Shown: positions 53,391-62,328, counted from the stretch's first letter. The stretch: 64,000 nucleotides of DNA from Streptomyces venezuelae (GCF_008642335.1 NZ_CP029191.1:2232001-2296000); one strand, 5' to 3'. Program-made: numbers and translations. Notes: generated from the letters alone by a model not told the origin.

Positions 53391-55516
53391 TGGACCAACG
53401 CCACCGCATCGCCGTCGCCGACTGGATCGAGTTCGAAGAAGAACAACACCAGGTCACCGGCATCACCGGCGCCCTGGTCCGGCTACGCTCGGCCTCCGGA
53501 CACCACCAGACCATCATGCTCAGCAGGCTGCTCACCGATGCCACCTTCCATACCCGGACCGCGCAGATACCCGAGACCACGGACACCACGGTGGGACTCG
53601 ACCCGGGCGGCGTCCTGGCGCTTCTGCCCAAAGACGTCCGCACAGCCGCCCTGGAACTGGAAGCCCATCTAAAAGAGGCCACTTCGGGCTACCAGTCGGG
53701 TGACCGGCTCGATGCTCAAGCAGGTGAACCCCGGCCCGAATATCAGCCCGCCCTCCCGCTCACCGCCCGCGTCGAGGCCAAGGCCGCCGAGTTGGGCCTG
53801 GCCCCCCGCCGTATCTGGCAACTCGTGGAGGAGTGGGAGGAAAACGGCCTGTGGGCACTAGTCGACCGGCGCAAGGCACGGCTGAAGAACCCGCTGCGCA
53901 ACATCGACGAACGCGTCATCACCGCGATCCGCGAGCAGGCCGCCGCCGAACGCCACGACAGCTCCTCCAGTGTCTCTACGCGCTTTCGCCGCCGTACCCA
54001 GAACCGGCTGGACGAGGACCACGGGCCCGGCACGGTCCTCCTGCCCAAGGAGGACACCTTCCGCCGCGTCGTCAAACTGCTCCTCACCCGCAGCCCGTCC
54101 GACCCCGCCTACCAGCGGATCTCGGATGCCAACCAGCCCGACCGCACCTTCGGCAACGTCATCGCCCACCGGCCCGGTCAAGTCGTGATGCTCGACACCA
54201 CCCCGTTGGACGTCCTGGCCTTCGACCCCGCGATGAACGACACCTACAACGTCGAACTCACCCTCGCGCTCGATGTCGCCACCCGCTCCATCCTCGCCTG
54301 GCGCCTGACTCCGCTCGGCACCAAGGCCATCGACATCGGCCTCCTGCTCGCCGACGTCATGACCCCCGAGCCCATGCGCGCCGACTGGGCCGACGCCCTG
54401 CGCTACCAGATGCTGCGCGTGCCCTTCGAGCGCCACCTCAGCGTGGACGAGCGTCTCGCCGAAGCCGCCGCGCGTCCCGTGATTTATCCCGAGACGCTCC
54501 TGTACGACCACGGCAAGCCCTACAAGTCCGACGTCGTTCAGCGCGCCTGCCGCAAGTGGAAGATCGACATGCAGGACGCGCGCAAGCTCAAGCCCACCGA
54601 CAAGCCGCACGTCGAGCGGCTCTTCGGCACCATCCGCGAGCAGTTCTCCATGCACGTCGCCGGATACAAGGGCTTCAACGTCGCCCACCGCGGCAAGACC
54701 GTGGAACAGCAGGCCCGCTGGACTCTGGACGAGATCGCCGAGTTCTTCGCCGAATACGTCGTCGCCGTGTACCAGAACCAGCACCACACGGGTCTGCACC
54801 TGCAGGGCTTCCCCGACCTGAACATCTCGCCTAACGAGGCGTACGCCATGGCGCTCGGCTCGGCCGGCTTCGTCGACTGCCCGCGCGATCCGAACCTCTA
54901 CTACGAGCTCCTGCCCATCGCCGACGGCGGCCGGGCCATCAACGCCTACGGCGTCGAACTCAACTATCTCGTCTACGACGCGCCGGTGCTCTACCAGTTC
55001 CGGCGGGCCAAGTCGCCCTACCCCAACGGGGCCTGGCCGATCCGCTACGACCCGCGTAACCTGCTGCACGCCTACTTCCACAACCCCCGCGACGACAAGT
55101 GGTACACGCTGCGCTGGACGAAGGCGCTCAGCGACCTGCAGGCCTTCACCGACATCACCCTGCGCGAGGCCAAGCGGCTCGTCACCCTGCGCGGCGGTGA
55201 CCCGAAGGACGAGGACTATCAGCAGCAGATCGCCGACGCCCTGCGGGATCTGCAGAACCGCACGGACGCTCCCGAAACGTGGTCCAAGGCCGACCGTAAG
55301 CGCCGCACCCGTGATCGGCACCGCGCCGACGCCCAGGCCCAGGACGAAGCCCGTTCCCTGCCGGCCGTCCCCGTGCCACCGGCACCGGATTCCGCGCCAC
55401 CCACCGTTGCGTCCCTGCACGCCGTCCCCGATCTTCCCGGCGAGGACGACGACTTCGACCCGCACAGCATCCAGCCGGCCGAGGTCTGGAACCCCCGCAC
55501 CAGCCAGGAGAGCTGA
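53390..55516 (+). CDS. tnsB: TnsB DDE transposase
   Basis: 708-residue transposase. N-terminal DNA-binding region with HTH (LTARVEAKAAELGLAPRRIW), then the DDE core: Asp in VMLDTTPLDVLAFD, Asp in LLYDHGKPY, Glu in KPHVERLFGTIREQ. A beta barrel and an acidic tail (PGEDDDFDPHSIQPAEVW) at the C-terminus, as in TnsB which contacts TnsC there. It would bind the end repeats and cut 3' ends. ATG 53390 overlaps the tnsA stop. Confidence 0.95.
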   Translation: MDQRHRIAVADWIEFEEEQHQVTGITGALVRLRSASGHHQTIMLSRLLTDATFHTRTAQIPETTDTTVGLDPGGVLALLPKDVRTAALELEAHLKEATSGYQSGDRLDAQAGEPRPEYQPALPLTARVEAKAAELGLAPRRIWQLVEEWEENGLWALVDRRKARLKNPLRNIDERVITAIREQAAAERHDSSSSVSTRFRRRTQNRLDEDHGPGTVLLPKEDTFRRVVKLLLTRSPSDPAYQRISDANQPDRTFGNVIAHRPGQVVMLDTTPLDVLAFDPAMNDTYNVELTLALDVATRSILAWRLTPLGTKAIDIGLLLADVMTPEPMRADWADALRYQMLRVPFERHLSVDERLAEAAARPVIYPETLLYDHGKPYKSDVVQRACRKWKIDMQDARKLKPTDKPHVERLFGTIREQFSMHVAGYKGFNVAHRGKTVEQQARWTLDEIAEFFAEYVVAVYQNQHHTGLHLQGFPDLNISPNEAYAMALGSAGFVDCPRDPNLYYELLPIADGGRAINAYGVELNYLVYDAPVLYQFRRAKSPYPNGAWPIRYDPRNLLHAYFHNPRDDKWYTLRWTKALSDLQAFTDITLREAKRLVTLRGGDPKDEDYQQQIADALRDLQNRTDAPETWSKADRKRRTRDRHRADAQAQDEARSLPAVPVPPAPDSAPPTVASLHAVPDLPGEDDDFDPHSIQPAEVWNPRTSQES

Positions 55517-55518
55517 CC

Positions 55519-56679
55519 ATGATGCCGCCGCTTCCCTCCGCCCCCGACGGCCCGCATGTCTCCGGGGACTTCAGCCACCCCGGCCTGTCGGAGCCGCGCA
55601 CCAAGGAAGAATGGCGGCTCTACCTCGACTATCAACTCCCGCCCCGCCCGGTCCTGTTGCCGATCGAGGTCTACGAACAGCTCAGCTCTGCAGAACGCCA
55701 CCTGCACAACCAAGCCCGCATGGCTCACCACAGCGCCCTGGTCATCGTCCGCACCAGCCAGATGAAGACCATCCACCACCAAATCCGGCGCCGGATGGTC
55801 ACGAACGCCCACCAGCCCGCCGGCGCCCGCCGCGGCATCGTCCTCGACGGCCCCGCCACCCTCGGCAAGTCCACTCTGGTCAAAACCTTCGCCTACGACT
55901 TCGAGCATGCACTGCGGCACGACCATCCCGAACGCTTCACGCGGCAGTACACGGTGGAGAACCGGCTGATCGACTACACCCCCGTCGTCTACCTCAACAT
56001 CCCCTCCCAGGCCACGCCGAAAGACCTGTCCGTCGCGCTCGCCCAGTACCTCGCCCAGCCCTACAGGTCCGGAGCGACCAAGAGCGACATCACCCGTCTC
56101 GTCCTGGAGAACATGCGGCTCGTCGGCGTCGAACTCGTGATCATCGACGACGCGCACTTCATGGACCTCTCCTTCAAGGAAGGAAAGGTCGTCAACGATC
56201 ACCTCAAGTACATCGCCAACCACACCGCGGCGACCTTCATCTACACCGGCGTCGACCTCAAGCACTCGGGCCTGTTCCTCGAAGGCTCCGGCTCCGCCCG
56301 CGTCACCCAGACCGCCGGACGCAACACCCTCCTGCACATGACCCCCTACGCCATCAGAACCCGGGACGAAAAGGTCGATTGGACCTCTGTCATCGCCGCC
56401 ATGGAAGAAGCACTCGTCCTGTACCGACACCAGCCAGGAACCCTCGCCGCAGAGTGGAAGTACTTGTACCGCCGCACCGGGGGCAACATCAGCTCGCTTG
56501 CGGAACTCATCCGTGAAGCAGCCGCCGACGCGGTCCTCACCGGCGCTGAGCGGATCGATCGCGAGGTCCTCGACAGCATCGCCATCAACGAGCACGCGCA
56601 GAGCACCTACGAAGCCAACTGGCAGGAAGACCCCGAACCCCCCGCTGGCAAAGACGGCCCCGAGGCCGCCGCCAGCTGA
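55519..56679 (+). CDS. tnsC: TnsC AAA+ regulator
   Basis: 386-residue AAA+ ATPase: Walker A GPATLGKSTLVKTFAY, Walker B VELVIIDDAHFMDL, and a sensor/arginine region YTGVDLKHSGLFLEGSG. TnsC forms filaments that link TniQ/TnsD-selected targets to TnsAB. ATG 55519 follows the tnsB stop by 2 nt with GGAGAG upstream. Confidence 0.94.
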   Translation: MMPPLPSAPDGPHVSGDFSHPGLSEPRTKEEWRLYLDYQLPPRPVLLPIEVYEQLSSAERHLHNQARMAHHSALVIVRTSQMKTIHHQIRRRMVTNAHQPAGARRGIVLDGPATLGKSTLVKTFAYDFEHALRHDHPERFTRQYTVENRLIDYTPVVYLNIPSQATPKDLSVALAQYLAQPYRSGATKSDITRLVLENMRLVGVELVIIDDAHFMDLSFKEGKVVNDHLKYIANHTAATFIYTGVDLKHSGLFLEGSGSARVTQTAGRNTLLHMTPYAIRTRDEKVDWTSVIAAMEEALVLYRHQPGTLAAEWKYLYRRTGGNISSLAELIREAAADAVLTGAERIDREVLDSIAINEHAQSTYEANWQEDPEPPAGKDGPEAAAS

Positions 56680-56734
56680 ACCGCAAGGTCATGCCGGCAC
56701 GCATCTGAGACGGCGAACTGTCGTACCGTGCCCT

Positions 56735-57859
56735 GTGCTCGATCTCCCCGCCGAAATGATCCGGCGCCTTCCCGTTGTCCCGCGACCGCTCCCTCGGGAA
56801 TCGCTGCTCAGCTGGTTGGACCACATGGCCACGATGTACGACGTCTCACGCCAGGACATGGCGCGAGCGTGTGGCCTCCTGAGCCCCAGTGACAAGACGA
56901 CGCGCATCGCGGACTCAGGTCCGATCTCGGTCACTTACGGCCTGAGTCACGCGGACGCCGCACGGGTGGAACAGGCCACGGGGCTTGCGGCGGCAGACCT
57001 GCAGTGCATGACCTGGCTGCGCTTCCTGGGCACGGCCGTGAAGTCCGAACTGGCTGATGCGGCCCCACGCGACCGCTTCGGCGTCATGAAGGCAAGCTGG
57101 ATCGACCCGCGGGAGCTGAGATTCTGCCCGTCCTGCATTCAGGAGACGGACGGGCGCTGGTTCTTGGAGTGGTGCACTCCGTGGGCCTTCGCATGCCTGC
57201 GGCATGGCTGCTACCTGTTGAGCGAGTGCCCCACCTGCCACACAACCCTCCGCACCGGTGACGTCAAACTTGCGAACGGACGCTGCCGAGGAGTGGAAAG
57301 ACACCGGCTGCTCGGCACCACCAGGCGGTGCGGCATCGAATACCAGACGATGCAGGCCCCTGCCCTGCAGGACGATTCACTTGCCGAACTGCAACTCGGC
57401 CTGGAACAACACCTTGCCCTGCCGCAGCCGACATCCGATCGGGGCAAGGGCGATCTCGCCGACCTCACGGCAATGGCCGAGTTCGCGTTGTACGTCGCCA
57501 CCCCGGGACACCTGGACGGAGCCGATCCCGTCGTCCGACAGAGCTTTACCGAGTTCTGCGCCAGCACCTCACTCGGGAATTACCGCACCGTCCAGGGCAA
57601 CCCGAGCCCGATGGTGCGGACTGCTGCCCTAAGGATCTCGTCGCAGATCGTCTTCAGCACCAACCCGTGGTCCTCGGCCCGGGAGATCGCGGACTTCGCC
57701 TCTCGCCCGCTACCCAGCCAGGTTCTCCCACTGCACCAGGCATGGCTCAAGCAGTGGCCCGGGGACACCACACGCCGTCTTGAGCGGATCGTACGATCGA
57801 TGCGCATCGCAGCACCCTCAATACGCACGCCCGACAGGCGAGTTGTCCCGGGTCCTTGA
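56735..57859 (+). CDS. TniQ-family targeting protein 3
   Basis: 374-residue TniQ protein: LPVVPRPLPRESLLSWLDHM, then zinc segments FCPSCIQETDGRWFLEW, ACLRHGCYLLSECPTCH, and a C-terminal domain. It resembles TniQ1 more than TniQ2. GTG 56735 has TACCGT (56724-56729) close upstream, so it may be leaderless and separately transcribed; ATG 56756 is an alternative. Last gene before the right end. Confidence 0.85.
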   Translation: MLDLPAEMIRRLPVVPRPLPRESLLSWLDHMATMYDVSRQDMARACGLLSPSDKTTRIADSGPISVTYGLSHADAARVEQATGLAAADLQCMTWLRFLGTAVKSELADAAPRDRFGVMKASWIDPRELRFCPSCIQETDGRWFLEWCTPWAFACLRHGCYLLSECPTCHTTLRTGDVKLANGRCRGVERHRLLGTTRRCGIEYQTMQAPALQDDSLAELQLGLEQHLALPQPTSDRGKGDLADLTAMAEFALYVATPGHLDGADPVVRQSFTEFCASTSLGNYRTVQGNPSPMVRTAALRISSQIVFSTNPWSSAREIADFASRPLPSQVLPLHQAWLKQWPGDTTRRLERIVRSMRIAAPSIRTPDRRVVPGP

Positions 57860-57919
57860 CCACCTTGTGACTACGTAGCGTTAGCCACCTCGGCGGGTGT
57901 AGCTCTGACCGAGTAGGAG

Positions 57920-58022
57920 ACTGAAATCTTTTGTGCGGCAACTGTGACCTGGACCACCTCACGAAAGATTTCAGTGCCCAGGTCAAGCGACCGGCCACTG
58001 AAATCTTTCGTGCCGCCCGACA
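57920..58022. repeat. Transposon right end with TnsB-type site array
   Basis: ACTGAAATCTTTTGTGC (57920-57936), CACGAAAGATTTCAGTG (57960-57976) and CACTGAAATCTTTCGTGC (57996-58013) are three copies, the second inverted relative to the others; the last two share 17 of 17 bases when one is complemented. The terminal CCGCCCGACA closes the element at 58022. Confidence 0.85.
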
Positions 58023-58841
58023 GGCCTGGTCGGCGTCACCACGCGTGCCATCAGGCACTACCACCACCAGGGCCTGCTGCCGGAGCCCGAGCGGCGGCCC
58101 AACGGCTACCGCGAGTACGGGCTGCGGCACGCCGTCGTCCTGGCCCGTGTCCGCCGCCTGACCGAGCTCGGCCTCGGCCTCGCCGAGGTGCGGGACGTAC
58201 TGGCGGACGACGCGGGCCGCGAGCTCGCCGAGGTCCTCGGCGAACTGGACGCGGACCTCGCGCGGCAGGAGACCGCGATCCGCGAGCGCAGGGAACGGCT
58301 GCGGTCGCTGCTCGACGAGGCGGGGCGCGGACGCCTTTCGCCCGAGGGCCCGGTCTCCCCCGAACTGGCCGACTTCTTCAGCGAGATGGCGAGCTCGTCG
58401 CAGGGGCGGCCGGGCCCGGAGTCCGTGATGGCGGCGAAGGACCGCGAGTTCCTCGTCCTGCTCGACACCACCGCGTCACCGGAGGACCGCGACGCCTTCC
58501 TCGCCGCGATCCGCCCGGCCCTCGGGACGCCGGACGCGGTGGAGCGGGCGCACGAGGTGTACGCGCGGCTCGACGCGCTGGCCGACGCCGACCTCGCGGA
58601 TCCGCATACGGACGCCGAGGTGGACGCGGCCGCACGGACCCTCGTCGACATGCTGCCGGACTCGCTCCTCGCGGAGATCGGGTCGGAGGGCGCGCTGGCG
58701 GTGGCGGAGGGCCGCGGGGTCCGTCACGACGGTTTCCTGGAGGCCTTCTTCGCCGACTTCGCGCCCGCGCAGGCGGAGGCGGTGCGCCGCGCGATGCGGA
58801 TGCTCGCGGAGCGTGCCGCAGAGGAGGAGGCCAGACCATGA
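58023..58841 (+). pseudogene. merR-family gene, 3' part without its first eight codons
   Basis: From the right target copy GGCCT the frame reads LVGVTTRAIRHYHHQGLLPE, PERRPNGYREYG (rest of the MerR HTH) and a 200-residue C-terminal effector domain ending RRAMRMLAERAAEEEARP. The native start is 20 kb away at 37989. An internal GTG (58188) could give 217 residues without the HTH. It overlaps the next gene by ATGA. Confidence 0.93.
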
Positions 58842-59506
58842 GTTCCCGAACGAGGCCCCACCGCTGGCCGGACCGGCTCAAGTCGGTCGCCCCGGCCCCC
58901 CTCCGGCATCTAGCCGGGCACGAACTGCGCGTACTGGTCAGCCTCGTGATGTGGGCGGCCCGGCGGCGGCACGGGGTGAACGCGGCGGCGGGGGAACGCG
59001 CCTTCGGGCACGCCCGCGGCCAGGCGGCGATCATGTACGGCCTGACGTTCGTCTGTGTCGTCGAGGCGTTCGGCATGGCGGTCCTGCTGCGCGACTACCC
59101 GACCGCCCACGCCGTGATGCTGTTCATCGACGTCTACAGCGTGATCCTGATGATCGGCATCCACGCGGCGTCCGTCACCCGCCCGCACGTGCTGTCGCCG
59201 GACGCGCTGCGGGTGCGCCAGGGCGCGCACCGGGACCTGCGGATACCACTTTCCCTGGTCGACGCCGTACGCGCCGAGCGGCTCTTCACGCACGAGCCCG
59301 CCGACGGCGTCCTTGCCCTGCCGGTCGCCTCGACGACGTCACTCACCCTGACCCTGATCGAACCCGTCACTGCGGTCGGCCTCCTGGGAAAGGGCCGCGA
59401 GGTGACGACGGTCCGACTGCAGGCGGATGAACCGGAGGCACTGTACGAGGCGCTGAGGCGACGCCTGGTCGCCCGTGCTTCTCCTTCTCAGGCGGGGGCG
59501 AACTGA
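58838..59506 (+). CDS. Membrane protein coupled to merR
   Basis: 222 residues with two spans in the middle (IMYGLTFVCVVEAFGMAVLL, AVMLFIDVYSVILMIGIHAA) and a C-terminal domain (LTLIEPVTAVGLLGKGREVT). No family is recognised. ATGA overlap with merR suggests it is its partner or target; the transposon now separates it from the merR promoter. Its 3' end overlaps the convergent RNB gene by 19 nt. Confidence 0.75.
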   Translation: MSSRTRPHRWPDRLKSVAPAPLRHLAGHELRVLVSLVMWAARRRHGVNAAAGERAFGHARGQAAIMYGLTFVCVVEAFGMAVLLRDYPTAHAVMLFIDVYSVILMIGIHAASVTRPHVLSPDALRVRQGAHRDLRIPLSLVDAVRAERLFTHEPADGVLALPVASTTSLTLTLIEPVTAVGLLGKGREVTTVRLQADEPEALYEALRRRLVARASPSQAGAN

Positions 59507-60930
59507 ACCTTCGCGGCTCCGGGGTCCGCCTGGGTGAGCCGGACCCGCAACCGCTCGCCCAGAGGCAGCCTGGACGAGCCGCCCTCGATCCGGGCCACGA
59601 TCGCGGGCTCGGTCAACTGCACGGTGCCGACGGCCGGTTCGCCGTCCTTGACGTCCACCACGACCGCGTCGAACATCTCGCCGACCCGCCCCTGGAGCAG
59701 GGCGGCCTCGACGATGTCGACGCACTCCCGCTCCACGGTGTTGCCGCGCCGTGTGCCGTCCGCCATCTCCTTGGGCAGCTCGTCCAGGGCGGCGAGCGCC
59801 CACTCCGGAGGCGGTGCCTCCGCGCAGGCCGCGAGGCAGAGCTCGGCGGCGTAGCGGTCGACGAGGCGGCGCAGGGGGGCGGTGCAGTGGGCGTAGGGCG
59901 CGGCGACGGCGGCGTGCGTGGTGAGCTCGGGCAGGTGGCCGTCGCGGAACGCGGTGTAGCCCGCGCCGCGCAGCAGCGTCGTGCACTCCTGGAGGAAGGC
60001 GGCGTGGTGCGACGTGCGGGGGTCGAGGAAGCGTACGAGCTGCGCGTACGACATGTGGTGCGGCCAGTCGATGTGCAGCGCCTGCGCGGTACGGCGCAGG
60101 CGGCCCACGGCGCCGTCGGGTGCGGTGGGCAGCGTCCTCAGGATGCCGGCACCCGACGCGAGCATGAGCTCGGCGGCGGCCATGCCGGTGAGCAGGGAGA
60201 TCTGGGCGTTCCAGCCGTCGGCGGGGAGCGGGGCGCGGAAGCCGAGCTCGTACGTTCCGTCGCGCTCGACGATCTCCTGCTCCGGCACGTCGAGGGAGAT
60301 GCCGCCGCGCTCGACCTCCAGCTGTTCGCGCAGCCGGCCGATGTCCCGCAGCAGCGCGACGGGCTCCTCCGCGGTGCCGCCGTCGATGGCGGCCTGCACT
60401 CCTTCGTAGTCGAGCTTGGCGCGGCTGCGGACGAGGGCGCGCTGCACGTCGGTGCGTTCGGTGCGGCCGTCCCCGTCCAGGTCGAGCGTCCACAGCACGG
60501 CCGGGCAGGTCTGCCCCGGCAGGAGGCTGGCGGCGCCCTCGCTGAGGGCGGTGGGGTGCAGCGGGACCTTCTCGTCGGGGAAGTACAGGGTGGTGACGCG
60601 GCGGTGGGCCTCGGCGTCGAGGGGGCCGCCGGGGGTGACGTACGCGGCGACGTCCGCGATCGCGTACGACACGCGGTATCCGCCTCCGCCCCTGCGGGCC
60701 AGGTGCATCGCCTGGTCCAGGTCGACGGAGGTGGGCGGGTCGATGGTGAAGAGGGGGAGGTCCGTGGCGTCGTACTCCGGGAGCCTCGGGGACCCGGCGG
60801 CTCGGGCCGCCTCCGCGAGGACGTCGGCGGGGAACTCCTCGGGCACGTCGAGTCGCGTACGCAGGTCGCGCAGCGCGGCGCGCAGAGGGGCGTCTGCGGT
60901 TGCGGTCACGCGGTAGTGGCGGCGGGGCAT
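59488..60930 (-). CDS. RNB-domain ribonuclease (RNase II/R type)
   Basis: 480-residue 3'-5' exoribonuclease. The RNB core has the Asp cluster in FTIDPPTSVDLDQAMHLARR, YAIADVAAYV, and the C-terminal HCTAPLRRLVDRYAAELC motif. It has no clear N-terminal cold-shock domains, only a short C-terminal beta part, the common actinobacterial short form. ATG 60930 (MPRRHYRV) is the start; the longer frame lies in repeat DNA. Confidence 0.92.
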   Translation of the reverse strand: MPRRHYRVTATADAPLRAALRDLRTRLDVPEEFPADVLAEAARAAGSPRLPEYDATDLPLFTIDPPTSVDLDQAMHLARRGGGGYRVSYAIADVAAYVTPGGPLDAEAHRRVTTLYFPDEKVPLHPTALSEGAASLLPGQTCPAVLWTLDLDGDGRTERTDVQRALVRSRAKLDYEGVQAAIDGGTAEEPVALLRDIGRLREQLEVERGGISLDVPEQEIVERDGTYELGFRAPLPADGWNAQISLLTGMAAAELMLASGAGILRTLPTAPDGAVGRLRRTAQALHIDWPHHMSYAQLVRFLDPRTSHHAAFLQECTTLLRGAGYTAFRDGHLPELTTHAAVAAPYAHCTAPLRRLVDRYAAELCLAACAEAPPPEWALAALDELPKEMADGTRRGNTVERECVDIVEAALLQGRVGEMFDAVVVDVKDGEPAVGTVQLTEPAIVARIEGGSSRLPLGERLRVRLTQADPGAAKVQFAPA

Positions 60931-60997
60931 GGGCTGAGGGTATCGGGACCGCACCCAACTTGTACGGTTTTGCCCCGGACGGGGGCGGGACACCAAG

Positions 60998-61296
60998 CCC
61001 GCCGCTTCGCGGCGGATAACTCCCACCCACCCGCCCGTTCACCCCGCGACGCCCTGTGCGGGTAGGAGCACCGATCCCGCCGCTTCGCGGCGGATGGTCC
61101 CCACCCGCCCGCCCGTTTGCCCCGCGACGTTCAGTGGGAGTAGGGGCCCGGCCCCCTGCTCTCCCCCCCCCCGGGCCGCAGCCGCTCGCGAGACGGGAGG
61201 GGACGTGGGGGTATGTGCGCACGGAGCACCGAGCACACCACCACGGCCGGAAATGTCGAGGCGCGGCGCAGGGATGGCGAGTACGCACATACCCCC
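60998..61296. repeat. Intergenic repeats: 78-bp tandem pair and a 13-bp inverted repeat
   Basis: CCCGCCGCTTCGCGGCGG (hairpin with TTC loop) occurs at 60998 and again at 61076, each followed by similar CCCGCCCGTT and CCCCGCGACG, a 78-bp period. Downstream GGGGGTATGTGCG (61207-61219) and CGCACATACCCCC (61284-61296) are exact complements. The 467-bp gap 60931-61397 holds no other gene I can see. Confidence 0.8.
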
Positions 61297-61397
61297 GCGG
61301 CCCCGCACCCACAGGCAAGCAGCAGGCGCCCCCACGCCCCGTACCCTTTTTCGCAGAGGCCGCACCCCTCCCCCGTACCCCCCGAAGGAGTCCCACC

Positions 61398-62204
61398 GTG
61401 CTCGTCCTGCTGCCGCCGTCCGAAGGCAAGGCCCCCTCCGGCCGTGGTGCGCCGCTCAAGGCGGAAGAGCTGTCGCTGCCGGGGCTCACCCCCGCACGCC
61501 AGGCCGTCCTCGACGAGCTCGTCGAGTTGTGCGCCGCGGACGAGGAGAAGGCCCGCACCGTGCTCGGCCTCAGCGAAGGGCTGCGCGGCGAGGTCGCGAA
61601 GAACGCCGGACTGCGCACCGCAGGCGCCCGCCCCGCCGGCGAGATCTACACCGGCGTGCTCTACGACGCCCTCGACCTCGCCTCCCTCGACCCCGCCGCC
61701 AAGCGCCGCGCCACCCGCTCGCTCCTCGTCTTCTCCGGACTGTGGGGCGCCGTCGGCGTGAACGACAAGATCCCGTCGTACCGCTGCTCCATGGGCGTCA
61801 AGCTGCCCGGCCTGGGCGCGCTCGGCGCGTACTGGCGTACGCCGATGGCCTCCGTCATGCCCGAGGCCGCCGGCGACGGCCTCGTCCTGGACCTGCGGTC
61901 GTCCGCGTACGCCTCCGCCTGGAAGCCCAAGGGGGACGTCGCCGGACGGACGGCAACCGTTCGCGTGCTGCACGCGCAGGTCGACGAGGAGACCGGCGCG
62001 GAGAAGCGGTCCGTCGTGTCGCACTTCAACAAGGCGACGAAGGGCAGGATCGTCCGCTCCCTGCTGACCACGGGGGCCAGCCCCAAGGACCCGGCCGAGC
62101 TCGTCGAGGCGCTGCGCGACCTGGGGCACGTCGTAGAGGCGGAGGCGCCCGCCAGGGCGGGGAAGCCGTGGGCGCTGGATGTAGTGGTGCGCGAGATCCA
62201 CTGA
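61398..62204 (+). CDS. yaaA: YaaA-family peroxide stress protein
   Basis: 268 residues with the UPF0246/YaaA pattern: VLLPPSEGKAPSGRG at the N-terminus, EIYTGVLYDALDLASLD, VFSGLWGAVGVNDKIPSYR, and SHFNKATKGRIVRSL. YaaA lowers free iron and protects DNA during hydrogen peroxide stress in E. coli. GTG 61398 with GAAGGAG (61384-61390) at the right distance. Confidence 0.93.
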   Translation: MLVLLPPSEGKAPSGRGAPLKAEELSLPGLTPARQAVLDELVELCAADEEKARTVLGLSEGLRGEVAKNAGLRTAGARPAGEIYTGVLYDALDLASLDPAAKRRATRSLLVFSGLWGAVGVNDKIPSYRCSMGVKLPGLGALGAYWRTPMASVMPEAAGDGLVLDLRSSAYASAWKPKGDVAGRTATVRVLHAQVDEETGAEKRSVVSHFNKATKGRIVRSLLTTGASPKDPAELVEALRDLGHVVEAEAPARAGKPWALDVVVREIH

Positions 62205-62222
62205 GGCCTGAACCACCTCCCA

Positions 62223-62262
62223 CCCCACCAACCCCACCAACCCCACCAACCCCAACCCCACC
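62223..62262. repeat. 9-nt CCCCACCAA tandem repeat
   Basis: CCCCACCAA is repeated three times from 62223 and followed by shortened copies, between yaaA and the aldolase promoter. A simple repeat. Confidence 0.85.
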
Positions 62263-62270
62263 GCCAGCCC

Positions 62271-62301
62271 GTTGCAACATGCGCAACGGGCTTTGCGCAT
62301 G
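62271..62301. promoter_or_regulatory. Dyad operator cluster upstream of the aldolase gene
   Basis: CATGCGCAA-CGGGCT-TTGCGCATG (62278-62286, 62293-62301) is a perfect 9-bp dyad; GTTGC...GCAAC (62271-62275, 62283-62287) overlaps it. It lies 28 nt before the ATG, so a repressor here would block transcription of the aldolase gene. The regulator is not in the window. Confidence 0.65.
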
Positions 62302-62328
62302 CTGCGCACCTAGGTGCAGGATGCCCCC

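Larger units (their letters stand above)
38015..58022. mobile_element. Tn7-like transposon, 20,008 bp, complete
   Basis: Left end starts TGTCGGGCGG (38015), right end closes with its complement CCGCCCGACA (58022); both are flanked by GGCCT (38010-38014, 58023-58027), a 5-bp duplication as Tn7 makes. Both ends carry several copies of a CACTGAAATCTTTCGTG-like motif. Inside are tnsA, tnsB, tnsC, three tniQ/tnsD-family genes and an xre gene in the right part, and a cargo of defence-like genes in the left part. It sits inside a merR gene. No CRISPR array or Cas gene was seen, so targeting is protein-based. Ends, duplication and all transposition genes appear intact. Confidence 0.95.

Noticed and set aside
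53858..55465. 535-residue minus-strand open frame over tnsB
   Set aside because: Shadow of tnsB; composition is Val/Gly/Leu/Glu-rich without motifs.
38015..58022. CRISPR-associated transposon
   Set aside because: No array of direct repeats and no Cas genes; the three TniQ proteins are enough to explain protein-guided targeting.
57860..58022. Small gene at the transposon right end
   Set aside because: Region is filled by the repeat sites; no ribosome site or coding pattern.
58188..58841. Independent short gene starting at GTG 58188
   Set aside because: It is the C-terminal domain of the split merR; no ribosome site supports a separate start, though expression cannot be excluded.
61141..61200. 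Run of C bases as a terminator
   Set aside because: Only low-complexity C/G with no balanced stem; no clear function.
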